5,043 bases of DNA from Coriobacteriales bacterium (GCA_031256575.1 JAIRQI010000058.1:1-5043); one strand, 5' to 3'. Positions 1 through 5,043 are shown, numbered from the stretch's first letter. The notes: generated by a model not told the origin, from the letters alone. A program made the numbers and translations.

Positions 1-114
1 GCGCTGGAGCTAGGTATAGCAGTTTTGGATGAAACCGACTTGGAAGTAATACTCACCACCCATCAGTTGCCACAATTCAAACGTCATTGGCAAACGAGGC
101 CCACACATAAGTAA
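1..114 (+). CDS. C-terminal fragment of a BRCT-domain protein (possibly NAD-dependent DNA ligase), 5' end outside window
   Basis: The frame is open from the left edge and stops at TAA 112-114, giving 37 residues beginning ALELGIAVLDETDLEVIL. The other two plus frames stop within about 35 bases. The pattern 'LGI-x-V-(I/L)-D-E-x-(D/E)-(L/M)' followed by a short hydrophobic helix is what the last strand and helix of a BRCT domain look like; bacterial LigA ends in a very similar way (known family: ELGIEVIDEAEML). After that comes a basic tail, QFKRHWQTRPTHK, that is not part of the domain. LigA seals nicked DNA using NAD, but other BRCT proteins, such as exonuclease-BRCT fusions, would end the same way, so no symbol is given. 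The identification rests on under 20 residues and is tentative. No clear T-rich terminator follows. Confidence 0.5.
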   Translation, partial: ALELGIAVLDETDLEVILTTHQLPQFKRHWQTRPTHK

Positions 115-292
115 GCAAACAGGTGCCAGCACAAAGATTCACACGCTGAGCACAAAAACCAAATACAACTCCATTAGACAAGGTCAAAGCCGCTGTTGCA
201 CTCCAAGACTCTATAATCAAGAAGAAAATGCAATGCGTCGAAACGAAGACAGATAAACAGGCACTATACAAGTCAAACTGTCTTTTTTCAGG

Positions 293-313
293 GTGTTAAC
301 GGTTTGGTGACAC
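293..313. promoter_or_regulatory. Imperfect dyad (possible operator) at the -35 region of the methyltransferase gene
   Basis: GTGTTA and TGACAC face each other across nine bases (293-298 and 308-313). Five of the six positions are complementary, and the sixth is a T/G pair. The dyad sits 10-30 bases upstream of the TATAAT box, where a -35 hexamer is expected but is poor. This position suits a regulator that helps or blocks RNA polymerase. Function is inferred from position and symmetry only. Confidence 0.3.
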
Positions 314-322
314 GCAAAGGGT

Positions 323-328
323 TATAAT
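323..328 (+). promoter_or_regulatory. Putative -10 box of the methyltransferase-MFS operon
   Basis: A perfect TATAAT lies 78 bases upstream of the ATG at 401. Transcription would start near 335, leaving a leader of about 65 bases. No good -35 hexamer sits 16-18 bases upstream: GGTTTG at 301-306 is the nearest. The promoter may therefore depend on an activator, possibly at the dyad 293-313. Confidence 0.5.
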
Positions 329-386
329 ACTGCGAGGTTTTGCATTGCAGGAAGAGGAATTTACAAGTAATTGAAGATGATGTGAA

Positions 387-392
387 AGGAGG
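387..392 (+). promoter_or_regulatory. Strong Shine-Dalgarno site fixing the start at 401
   Basis: AGGAGG ends eight bases before the ATG at 401. An ATG at 396 is immediately followed by TAA (399-401) and overlaps the true start by one base. It is only three bases from the SD, so it is unlikely to be used. Confidence 0.85.
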
Positions 393-400
393 CCTATGTA

Positions 401-1459
401 ATGAATAGGCGAATCCCGTTTGTAGAAAATGAGTTGAGACCGGTTGGTTTCACTCCTGGATTCTTTGGTGGGCCGGATTCACCGATTCTGGACTTCCCGG
501 TCAGCCCGAAGGAAAACGTTAATGCCATGTACTTTGACAGGCACCCCTACTGGATGTCGTTCACGGGCGATTCAGGTTTCTTCTGGCTGGACCTGTACAA
601 CACCAATCTAGGCAGAGGTGGTTGGAATGAAGGAACCACCGATTGCTTCGGCATCGAGTGGGAATATGTCGAGATGGCTCAAGGCGCTATGGTTCGCCCC
701 GGCGAGCCCTTCCTTGAGAATGCCAACGAGTGGAAAGACAAAATCATCATCCCTGACCTGGACAGCTGGGACTGGGACGCTGCAGTAGAGCAGACCAAGG
801 TTGACAAGTTCTACTTCACCCAGATGTCCTTCCCCAATGGCTTCTGCTTCGAGCGCCTAATCTCTTTCATGGACTTCGGACCGGCAGCCATCGCTCTGAT
901 TGACGAAGACCAGAAACCAGCCTTGCACGAGTTGTTCGGCGCAATGGCTGAACTGGGATGCAAGCTGGTAGACAAGTTCCTGGATAACTGGCCCGGCTTG
1001 GACGGATTCAACATCCACGACGACTGGGGTTCCCAAAAAGCCCCGTTCTTCTCCGAAGATGTCGCTCGCGAGATGATTCTGCCCTACTTCAAGATTCTAA
1101 ACGACCACATTCATAGCAGGGGCCGCGTTGCTACCCTGCACTCCTGTGGTCATGTTGAAGACCGCGTCAACGTCTTCATTGATGCTGGTTTTGACCAATG
1201 GACCCCTCAGGCCATGAACAACACCCACAAGCTCTATGATGAGGTTGGGGATAAGATCGTGATCGCTGTCATCCCTGATGAGTTTGATCCAGAGACCACC
1301 CCCGAGGCTGAGCAACGGCAACGCGCCCGTGATTATGTCGATCGTTTCTGCCAGCCCAAAAAACCAGCGAATGCCGACTTCTATAGTGCATGGGCATTCA
1401 CCCCTGCCTTCAGGGACGAAGTCTATTCCTATTCAAGAAAGAAACTCCTCAGCTTCTAA
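401..1459 (+). CDS. URO-D superfamily (MtaA/CmuA-like) zinc methyltransferase
   Basis: This 352-residue soluble protein has no signal peptide or membrane segment. It fits the uroporphyrinogen-decarboxylase superfamily branch that includes the cobamide methyltransferases MtaA and CmuA, at about the usual length of 340-380. Recognisable parts are the segment DGFNIHDDWGSQ (201-212), then FFSEDVAREMILPYF (216-230), and LHSCGH (246-251). His247 and Cys249, with Cys317 68 residues later, match the HxC...C zinc site that binds the thiol methyl acceptor in MtaA. The HemE signature near the N-terminus (MRQAGRYLPEY-like) is absent, so this is not the haem enzyme. The likely role is methyl transfer between a corrinoid protein and a thiol or pterin, or demethylation of a methylated substrate; the substrate is unknown. 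It starts 8 bases after AGGAGG and precedes an MFS gene by 51 bases, suggesting one operon. No corrinoid protein is nearby. Confidence 0.85.
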   Translation: MNRRIPFVENELRPVGFTPGFFGGPDSPILDFPVSPKENVNAMYFDRHPYWMSFTGDSGFFWLDLYNTNLGRGGWNEGTTDCFGIEWEYVEMAQGAMVRPGEPFLENANEWKDKIIIPDLDSWDWDAAVEQTKVDKFYFTQMSFPNGFCFERLISFMDFGPAAIALIDEDQKPALHELFGAMAELGCKLVDKFLDNWPGLDGFNIHDDWGSQKAPFFSEDVAREMILPYFKILNDHIHSRGRVATLHSCGHVEDRVNVFIDAGFDQWTPQAMNNTHKLYDEVGDKIVIAVIPDEFDPETTPEAEQRQRARDYVDRFCQPKKPANADFYSAWAFTPAFRDEVYSYSRKKLLSF

Positions 1460-1499
1460 GAAACAGGGGATTTCTGAATAAAGGTCTAGTTCAAGAATT

Positions 1500-1504
1500 G
1501 GAGG
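1500..1504 (+). promoter_or_regulatory. Shine-Dalgarno site of the MFS gene
   Basis: GGAGG lies six bases before the ATG at 1511. The 51-base gap after the methyltransferase stop holds only a weak 5-bp stem (AGAAA/TTTCT, 1459-1475) with no T tract. Read-through from the upstream gene is therefore likely. Confidence 0.8.
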
Positions 1505-1510
1505 AAAGAA

Positions 1511-2767
1511 ATGTCTGGTTTGTCACCTGCATCGAAGAAAGCAGTAATTGCAACCATGGTGATCTCACTAGTATTGCTGTTCGCTTCGATGACCGCGCCG
1601 TTACTGAGCTACATCGGGTATGCCTATCCCAACGACAATCCATACCTGATAGTCCAGATTCCGGCATTCGTCGGTATGCTAGTTTCGTTTGCGGTTGGTC
1701 CGTTGGCTATGAAGGTCAACTTAAAGTGGTTGATGGTTGCCTCTGCGGTGACCGCTTTCATCTACTTTGCGATCTTCGCTCTGGTCGGAAGTAATGGCCC
1801 ATTCATCGCTCTGGTCATTGGTGCCGGTATAGTCGGTGTCTGCCAAGGCGCGGCAATGGTACTGACTTCCTCGATTTTCGGTGCTTATGTAGTAGATCCA
1901 CTGCAACGCGCCAACTTCGTGGCTATCTCTGGCGCCTTGATGAACGGTGGCGCTGCGGTTGTCAATGTCGTCGGCGGAATCATTGCCGCCGGTGGAACAC
2001 CAGCCGGCAGCAACTGGCCTATAGCTTATTATCTAGGTATATTGATCCTTCCGGCATTGATAGTTTTCTTTATCATGATGCCCATGAGGCCAGATGCTCC
2101 TGGTGAGGCTGGTGGAGAAGGTGGCCCTGGTGGTCCACCAGCCGCTACCGGTTTCATTCCAGTGCGTGTATTTCTGATTATCGGCTTAGGTTTGATTGTC
2201 ACCCTTGGTATGGCAGTCTTCCTGTTGAACGTCGGCATGTACATTGAAGGTGAGCTGGGTGCCAGCGGTCTCTTGAAGGGATTGAGTGGAGAAAATGCCA
2301 GTTCCACTGATGCTGGTCTTGCTAACTCCCTGTTCACAATTTTTGGTGTCATTGCTGGCTTCTCCTTCCCAGTTATTGTCAAGTTCCTGAAAGCCTGGAT
2401 TGCTCCAATCGGCTACTTCATCGGTGGCTTGGGCTTGTTTGTCTTGGTCTTCATGAAGACCAGTATCATCGGCGTCCTAGCTGGAGCATGTCTCTGTGGC
2501 TTAGGCTTCAATATCGCTATGCCGTTTGTTATGGGTCAGATATTAGCTCTCACCCCACCACGTTGGGTGCCAGTAGCCATGTCTATCAACATGGGTATCA
2601 TGAACTTGATGTTCACCTTTGTTCCGAACATCATGGGTGGTTTAGGTGGACTGTTCGATGGCACACTCGCTACCCAGATCCTCATCGGTGGTGTCTTCGT
2701 GATGGTTGCCGTTGTACTAGCTGTCTTCCTCTTCGTCTTCGCCAAAGCCCCAGCGCAAGAGGATTAG
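1511..2767 (+). CDS. 12-TM major facilitator superfamily (MFS) transporter
   Basis: The 418-residue protein is strongly hydrophobic, and I count about twelve membrane spans: roughly residues 11-35, 45-66, 72-92, 97-118, 132-158, 170-190, 217-240, 268-290, 295-315, 318-340, 352-375 and 385-411. They fall into two six-span halves separated by a loop (about 191-217), which is the MFS plan. The central loop contains an unusual Gly/Pro-rich run, GEAGGEGGPGGPP (198-210). The short cytoplasmic ends, N-terminal MSGLSPASKK and C-terminal AKAPAQED, also fit. The protein would sit in the inner membrane and carry a small solute, perhaps the substrate or product of the methyltransferase encoded just upstream; that link is inferred from the shared operon. 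The specific MFS family and the direction of transport cannot be read from the sequence. A perfect hairpin terminator follows 39 bases after the stop. Confidence 0.85.
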   Translation: MSGLSPASKKAVIATMVISLVLLFASMTAPLLSYIGYAYPNDNPYLIVQIPAFVGMLVSFAVGPLAMKVNLKWLMVASAVTAFIYFAIFALVGSNGPFIALVIGAGIVGVCQGAAMVLTSSIFGAYVVDPLQRANFVAISGALMNGGAAVVNVVGGIIAAGGTPAGSNWPIAYYLGILILPALIVFFIMMPMRPDAPGEAGGEGGPGGPPAATGFIPVRVFLIIGLGLIVTLGMAVFLLNVGMYIEGELGASGLLKGLSGENASSTDAGLANSLFTIFGVIAGFSFPVIVKFLKAWIAPIGYFIGGLGLFVLVFMKTSIIGVLAGACLCGLGFNIAMPFVMGQILALTPPRWVPVAMSINMGIMNLMFTFVPNIMGGLGGLFDGTLATQILIGGVFVMVAVVLAVFLFVFAKAPAQED

Positions 2768-2806
2768 CAACAGTATTTAGTTTAATTCTGAGTCCAACAA
2801 GTTATA

Positions 2807-2836
2807 AAAATGGGCGGCCAAATGGCCGCCCATTTT
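2807..2836. terminator. Perfect 13-bp intrinsic terminator, probably bidirectional
   Basis: AAAATGGGCGGCC (2807-2819) pairs without mismatch with GGCCGCCCATTTT (2824-2836) around an AAAT loop. The GC core flanked by A and T tracts would end the methyltransferase-MFS transcript, and the symmetry would also work on the minus strand. Confidence 0.85.
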
Positions 2837-2860
2837 CAGTCTGGAGCGCTGAGCAAGTAT

Positions 2861-2912
2861 GCTATAAGTAGCCAAAGGTTCGCAATAATGTAGTGTTATG
2901 GCTATATATAGC
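2861..2912 (+). repeat. 52-nt imperfect inverted repeat, copy A
   Basis: The left arm GCTATAAGTAGCC (2861-2873) and right arm GGCTATATATAGC (2900-2912) can form 12 of 13 pairs, one of them G-U, with a single A-A mismatch. A second stem inside, ATAAT (2885-2889) with GTTAT (2895-2899), has five pairs including one G-U. The copy matches copy C at 39 and copy B at 36 of 52 positions by hand count, with no gaps. It runs directly into the hairpin at 2911-2945. Confidence 0.75.
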
Positions 2913-2945
2913 ACAAAGGGCGGCTGTTAGGCTGCCTTTTTGTGC
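2911..2945 (+). terminator. Terminator-like hairpin attached to repeat copy A
   Basis: GGCGGC (2919-2924) pairs with GCTGCC (2931-2936), including one G-U, around TGTTAG. A run of five T follows, as in a plus-strand intrinsic terminator. An outer arm GCACAAA/TTTGTGC extends the stem. It overlaps the last two bases of repeat A and is homologous to the hairpin after copy C, so repeat plus hairpin forms an 85-base unit. Confidence 0.65.
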
Positions 2946-3058
2946 TCGCAAGGGAGTTTGCTTTACACTCCGGACTAACCGATATAGCAATCCTCACTAG
3001 CATGCTTCAAACTATCACACGCTTCGTTTGAGTTGGCTGACTCTGTTATACTGTGTAT
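2946..3058. other. Intergenic spacer with small dyads upstream of the ATPase gene
   Basis: No open frame of note lies here. GGAGT (2953-2957) and ACTCC (2967-2971) can form a short hairpin. TCAAAC (3007-3012) and GTTTGA (3026-3031) form a perfect 6-bp dyad with a 13-base spacer, just upstream of the likely promoter of the ATPase gene. Either could be an operator, but short dyads also occur by chance. Confidence 0.35.
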
Positions 3059-3061
3059 ATT
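3033..3061 (+). promoter_or_regulatory. Candidate promoter of the ATPase gene
   Basis: Two readings are possible. TTGGCT (3033-3038) and TATATT (3056-3061) are spaced by 17 bases. Alternatively TATACT at 3047-3052 is preceded by TGT, an extended -10 motif, without a good -35. The second would start RNA near 3059, at the first base of repeat copy B, so the transcript would begin with that hairpin. I cannot tell which is used. Confidence 0.4.
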
Positions 3062-3110
3062 ATAAGTAGCCACAGGTAGCCAATATTACAGGAATATGGC
3101 TGAATATAAT
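3059..3110 (+). repeat. 52-nt imperfect inverted repeat, copy B, in the leader of the ATPase gene
   Basis: ATTATAAGTAGCC (3059-3071) faces GGCTGAATATAAT (3098-3110), giving 11 of 13 pairs with one wobble. The inner stem ATATT/AATAT (3083-3087, 3093-3097) is perfect. Compared with A and C, the outer two pairs are A-T and T-A instead of G-C and C-G, so both strands have changed together. The element ends one base before the AAGGAG SD of the ATPase gene. The following bases, ATGAAGG, also match the start of the hairpin part of copy C (4635-4641). Confidence 0.7.
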
Positions 3111-3111
3111 G

Positions 3112-3117
3112 AAGGAG
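3112..3117 (+). promoter_or_regulatory. Shine-Dalgarno site that places the ATPase start at 3124
   Basis: AAGGAG lies six bases before ATG 3124. The upstream in-frame ATG at 3109 has no SD before it and lies within repeat copy B; using it would put this SD inside the coding region. Confidence 0.75.
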
Positions 3118-3123
3118 TGTGGC

Positions 3124-4557
3124 ATGCAGATTATCGGTCGAACTGAAGAACAGCGGGTACTGACGCGCTGTATAGAATCAAAGAATCCAGAGTTTGTTGC
3201 AGTATATGGCCGAAGGCGTGTTGGTAAGACTTATTTAGTACGAGAGTTCTTTGAGAACAGTTTTGCTTTCCAACTCACAGGTGCCGCCAGCGAAGGTATG
3301 GGTATGCAACTAGATTACTTTAATAAGTCATTCAAACGTTATGGCGGTTCTGAGCAAAATCCTGCTCAGAACTGGCCTGATGCTTTTGAGATGCTGAAAG
3401 GCCTTCTTGAAAATAGCAAGCAGCGCTACAAAGGCAAGCTGGTTGTCTTCTTGGACGAGATTGCCTGGTTGGGCACGAGGAGATCCGGATTTCTTTCTGC
3501 TCTGGAGCACTTTTGGAACTCTTGGGGTTCCACTCGAAGCGATCTTATCCTCATTGTCTGTGGCAGCGCCTCGTCTTGGATTGTTAAGAAACTTTTTAGG
3601 AACCGTGGTGGCCTTCACAACAGGGTGACTAAACGATTGAAACTAGATCCCTTCACCCTAGCGGAATGCGAAGCCTTTTTCACTTACAAAGAAATCAATT
3701 TCAGCCGCCGACTTATCGCCGATGCTTATTTGGTTTTCGGTGGTATACCTTTCTACCTTGATCTATTCGAACCTGGAAAAAGTGTCGTTCAAAATGTAGA
3801 TGCAATCTGTTTTGCATCCAACGCTCCTCTGGCGGCTGAGTTTGGGGAACTGTATGCTTCCCTCTTCGAACACGAGGCAAACTATGTAGAGGTCGTCAAG
3901 GCTCTCGCCAGCAGGCGCTCTGGCCTTACTCGGAACGAGCTTATTGAAGCCACAGGCTTAAGCAGCGGCGGGTCGTTAACTGAGGTACTCGAAGAACTTG
4001 AGTTGTCAGGATTCATTCGGCGCTTCGATGATTTCACTGGCAGCACCGACAGGTATCTCTATCAACTAATGGACTTCTTCTCGTTTTTCTATCTGACTTT
4101 CATGGCTCCAGCCAGACATCAAGATAGTCATTTTTGGGCCAACCTCAACGGTAGAGGCAAATACCATGCATGGAGCGGCCTGTCTTTTGAGCTGCTATGT
4201 CTGACCCATATCGACCAGATTAAGGACGGTCTTGGTATCTCTGGAGTATCGACTTCGGTATCCTCGTGGAGAAACCCGTCTAAGGATTTACGAATGCAAA
4301 TAGACCTGGTTATTGACCGACGTGATGGGATAATCAATCTATGCGAAGATAAGTACACCCTAGAACCTTTCGAGATCGACAAAAGAACGGCAGAAAAAAT
4401 CACTGCTCGTAAAGACGCTTTTGTTGTTCATACCAAAACAAGCAAAGCTGTGCACAACATTATGATCTCAGCTGCCGGGGTCAAGACAAACGCTCATAGC
4501 CACGTCGTCGAAAAGGTTCTCACATTGGACGACCTGTTCAGGCAACGTGAGGGATAG
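3124..4557 (+). CDS. AAA+ ATPase of the DUF234 family with C-terminal PD-(D/E)XK-like domain
   Basis: The 477-residue protein starts MQIIGRTEEQ, the usual N-terminus of this family. Walker A is GRRRVGKT (29-36). Walker B is VVFLDE (107-112), with Asp111 and Glu112. A sensor-like GSASSW follows (147-152), then RNRGGLHNR (159-167) with conserved arginines and FGGIPFYL (205-212). Residues about 255-300 look like a winged helix (GLTRNELIEATGLSSGGSL, then LSGFIRRF). The C-terminal part has QIDLVID (392-398) and CEDKY (407-411), an Asp...Glu-x-Lys arrangement typical of PD-(D/E)XK nuclease folds. Length is usual for the family (about 450-490). It would bind and hydrolyse ATP in the cytoplasm and may act on DNA. 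The physiological role of these common, often horizontally spread proteins is largely unknown; defence or mobile-element functions are guesses. The gene stands alone between copies of a repeat. The longer frame would begin at 3109. Confidence 0.88.
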   Translation: MQIIGRTEEQRVLTRCIESKNPEFVAVYGRRRVGKTYLVREFFENSFAFQLTGAASEGMGMQLDYFNKSFKRYGGSEQNPAQNWPDAFEMLKGLLENSKQRYKGKLVVFLDEIAWLGTRRSGFLSALEHFWNSWGSTRSDLILIVCGSASSWIVKKLFRNRGGLHNRVTKRLKLDPFTLAECEAFFTYKEINFSRRLIADAYLVFGGIPFYLDLFEPGKSVVQNVDAICFASNAPLAAEFGELYASLFEHEANYVEVVKALASRRSGLTRNELIEATGLSSGGSLTEVLEELELSGFIRRFDDFTGSTDRYLYQLMDFFSFFYLTFMAPARHQDSHFWANLNGRGKYHAWSGLSFELLCLTHIDQIKDGLGISGVSTSVSSWRNPSKDLRMQIDLVIDRRDGIINLCEDKYTLEPFEIDKRTAEKITARKDAFVVHTKTSKAVHNIMISAAGVKTNAHSHVVEKVLTLDDLFRQREG

Positions 4558-4582
4558 CTTATATGCTAAACGACTATTGATG

Positions 4583-4634
4583 GCTATAAGCAGCCAAAGG
4601 TGCACAATTCGCCGGGGCTATGGCTAGATAAAGC
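4583..4634 (+). repeat. 52-nt imperfect inverted repeat, copy C
   Basis: GCTATAAGCAGCC (4583-4595) faces GGCTAGATAAAGC (4622-4634) with 9 of 13 pairs, the weakest stem of the three copies. The conserved strand AAGCAGCCAAAGGT, the CAAT (4605-4608) and TATGGCT (4619-4625) are kept at identical spacing. The inner stem seen in A and B is not maintained. It lies 25 bases after the ATPase stop and runs into the hairpin at 4637-4662. Confidence 0.72.
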
Positions 4635-4636
4635 AT

Positions 4637-4662
4637 GAAGGGCGGCCATTTTGCCGCCCTTC
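4637..4662. terminator. Bidirectional terminator hairpin between convergent genes, attached to repeat copy C
   Basis: GAAGGGCGGC (4637-4646) pairs perfectly over 10 bp with GCCGCCCTTC (4653-4662) around a CATTTT loop. It separates the ATPase gene from the convergent minus-strand gene ending at 4686 and could end both. The T tract is short in both directions. Its sequence parallels the hairpin after copy A (AAGGGCGGC core). Confidence 0.7.
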
Positions 4663-4685
4663 GCTAACCTCTGTTATTGATACGC

Positions 4686-5043
4686 TTACTGTAGTGAAGC
4701 GATGAGGTCTTCTCCCCATTTTTGTAGATCGTCATGTTCGACCATGAAGACTATCAACACGACATTCACGAATACCTCGGCTTGCGGGGATATCTTTACT
4801 GAGACATCGGTGTTCACGGCAGTGGTCGAGAGCATCCTGATTTCATTGCGTGACAGGGTAGCCTTGAGGTGGCCGATCATGCCGCCAGCATCTTCAACCT
4901 GATGAGCTACCTTGGCCAGAGCTAAAGCCAACTTGCTGCTGACCTCTTCGGCGTCGACTCCCATCAGGCTCAGTGAGCCAGAGGCGATCATCGCTCCTTC
5001 TTCATGCAGGTTGACCTCTATGGCTCCATTTGCTGGAGTGCTG
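4686..5043 (-). CDS. Conserved-looking protein of unknown function, partial (5' end beyond the right edge)
   Basis: Reading leftward from the edge, the frame is open for 118 codons and stops at TAA (complement of 4686-4688). The visible sequence runs STPANGAIEVNLHEEGAM and on to a C-terminus ending LQKWGEDLIASLQ. An ATG (complement of 4989-4991) is the only internal start near the right end, but the GGAG before it is only two bases away. The open frame upstream also reads like protein, so the gene probably begins outside the window. Visible features are a beta-rich start, an Ala/Leu-rich helix (about VSSKLALALAKVAHQVEDAG), a motif GGMIGHLKATL, and a hydrophobic strand VFVNVVLIVFMVEHDD. This suggests a small soluble alpha/beta domain. 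I do not recognise the family. The gene converges on the ATPase gene. Confidence 0.7.
   Translation of the reverse strand, partial: STPANGAIEVNLHEEGAMIASGSLSLMGVDAEEVSSKLALALAKVAHQVEDAGGMIGHLKATLSRNEIRMLSTTAVNTDVSVKISPQAEVFVNVVLIVFMVEHDDLQKWGEDLIASLQ

Larger units (their letters stand above)
115..400. other. Non-coding leader region between the BRCT-like gene and the methyltransferase
   Basis: This 286-base stretch has no convincing gene. A minus-strand frame at 77-271 encodes a Cys-rich peptide without an SD and overlaps the end of the upstream gene, so I discount it. A weak hairpin lies at about 131-160: TGCCAGC pairs with GCTGAGCA with one bulged base, and CAAAAACC rather than a T tract follows, so it is a poor terminator. 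The useful signals are in the last 110 bases: a dyad at 293-313, a TATAAT box at 323-328 and the SD at 387-392. Confidence 0.5.

Noticed and set aside
77..271. Minus-strand frame of 64 residues
   Set aside because: It is Cys-rich with an odd composition, has no SD, resembles no family and overlaps the end of the plus-strand BRCT-like gene.
401..1459. Naming the methyltransferase HemE (uroporphyrinogen decarboxylase)
   Set aside because: The N-terminal HemE signature is missing and an HxC...C zinc site is present, which points to the methyltransferase branch.
1390..1794. 134-residue plus-strand frame bridging the methyltransferase and MFS genes
   Set aside because: It is a shadow in another frame: both overlapped genes have clear family features and SDs, while this product is Cys/Arg-rich without a motif.
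3059..3110. Copy B as a known riboswitch class (for example c-di-GMP or preQ1)
   Set aside because: I could not match its conserved blocks to the consensus of any class I know. An Rfam search would be needed to settle this.
3109..3123. ATG at 3109 as the start of the ATPase
   Set aside because: It lacks an SD and lies inside the repeat, while ATG 3124 has AAGGAG at ideal spacing and gives the family's usual N-terminus.
2861..4634. CRISPR array interpretation of the repeats
   Set aside because: Copies are about 200 and 1,520 bases apart, are only about 70-75% identical, and have no uniform spacers or cas genes.
4702..4902. Plus-strand frame of 66 residues at the right end
   Set aside because: It lies opposite the minus-strand gene, has a Thr/Ser/Cys-rich composition and no SD. 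The minus frame is longer and open to the edge.

Overview
The window looks like a piece of a bacterial chromosome of moderate GC (about half by eye) from an anaerobe. Shine-Dalgarno sites are strong (AGGAGG, GGAGG, AAGGAG), a consensus TATAAT -10 box is present, and a uroporphyrinogen-decarboxylase-like methyltransferase is paired with an MFS transporter. That pairing recalls anaerobes that demethylate methoxylated compounds (for example Coriobacteriia/Eggerthellales or acetogenic Firmicutes). The lineage is an inference; no marker gene in the window settles it.

Layout. Bases 1-114 hold the last 37 codons of a plus-strand gene whose end resembles the C-terminus of a BRCT domain, as in NAD-dependent DNA ligase. 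Bases 115-400 are non-coding and carry a TATAAT box, an imperfect dyad and a strong ribosome binding site. Bases 401-1459 encode a zinc-type URO-D/MtaA-family methyltransferase, and 1511-2767 encode a 12-TM MFS transporter. The two are probably one transcript, closed by a perfect 13-bp hairpin terminator at 2807-2836. An AAA+ ATPase of the DUF234 type with a C-terminal PD-(D/E)XK-like domain occupies 3124-4557; I choose a start five codons inside the longest frame because of its SD. A convergent minus-strand gene of unknown function enters from the right edge and stops at 4686.

The most unusual feature is a 52-nt imperfect inverted repeat present three times in the same orientation, without gaps: 2861-2912 (A), 3059-3110 (B) and 4583-4634 (C). 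All three lie in the two intergenic spaces flanking the ATPase gene. A and C each run straight into a GGGCGGC hairpin, making an 80-85-nt unit. B ends one base before the SD of the ATPase. The outermost pairs of the stem change in a compensatory way between A/C (GC...GC) and B (AT...AT). A conserved strand, AAGYAGCCAMAGGT, is kept in all three. This fits either a structured RNA or protein-binding element, or a dispersed small intergenic repeat.

The methyltransferase and MFS protein probably act together on uptake or export and methyl transfer of a small methylated substrate. No corrinoid protein or second methyltransferase is in the window. The ATPase seems to be a separate, possibly mobile or regulatory, module.
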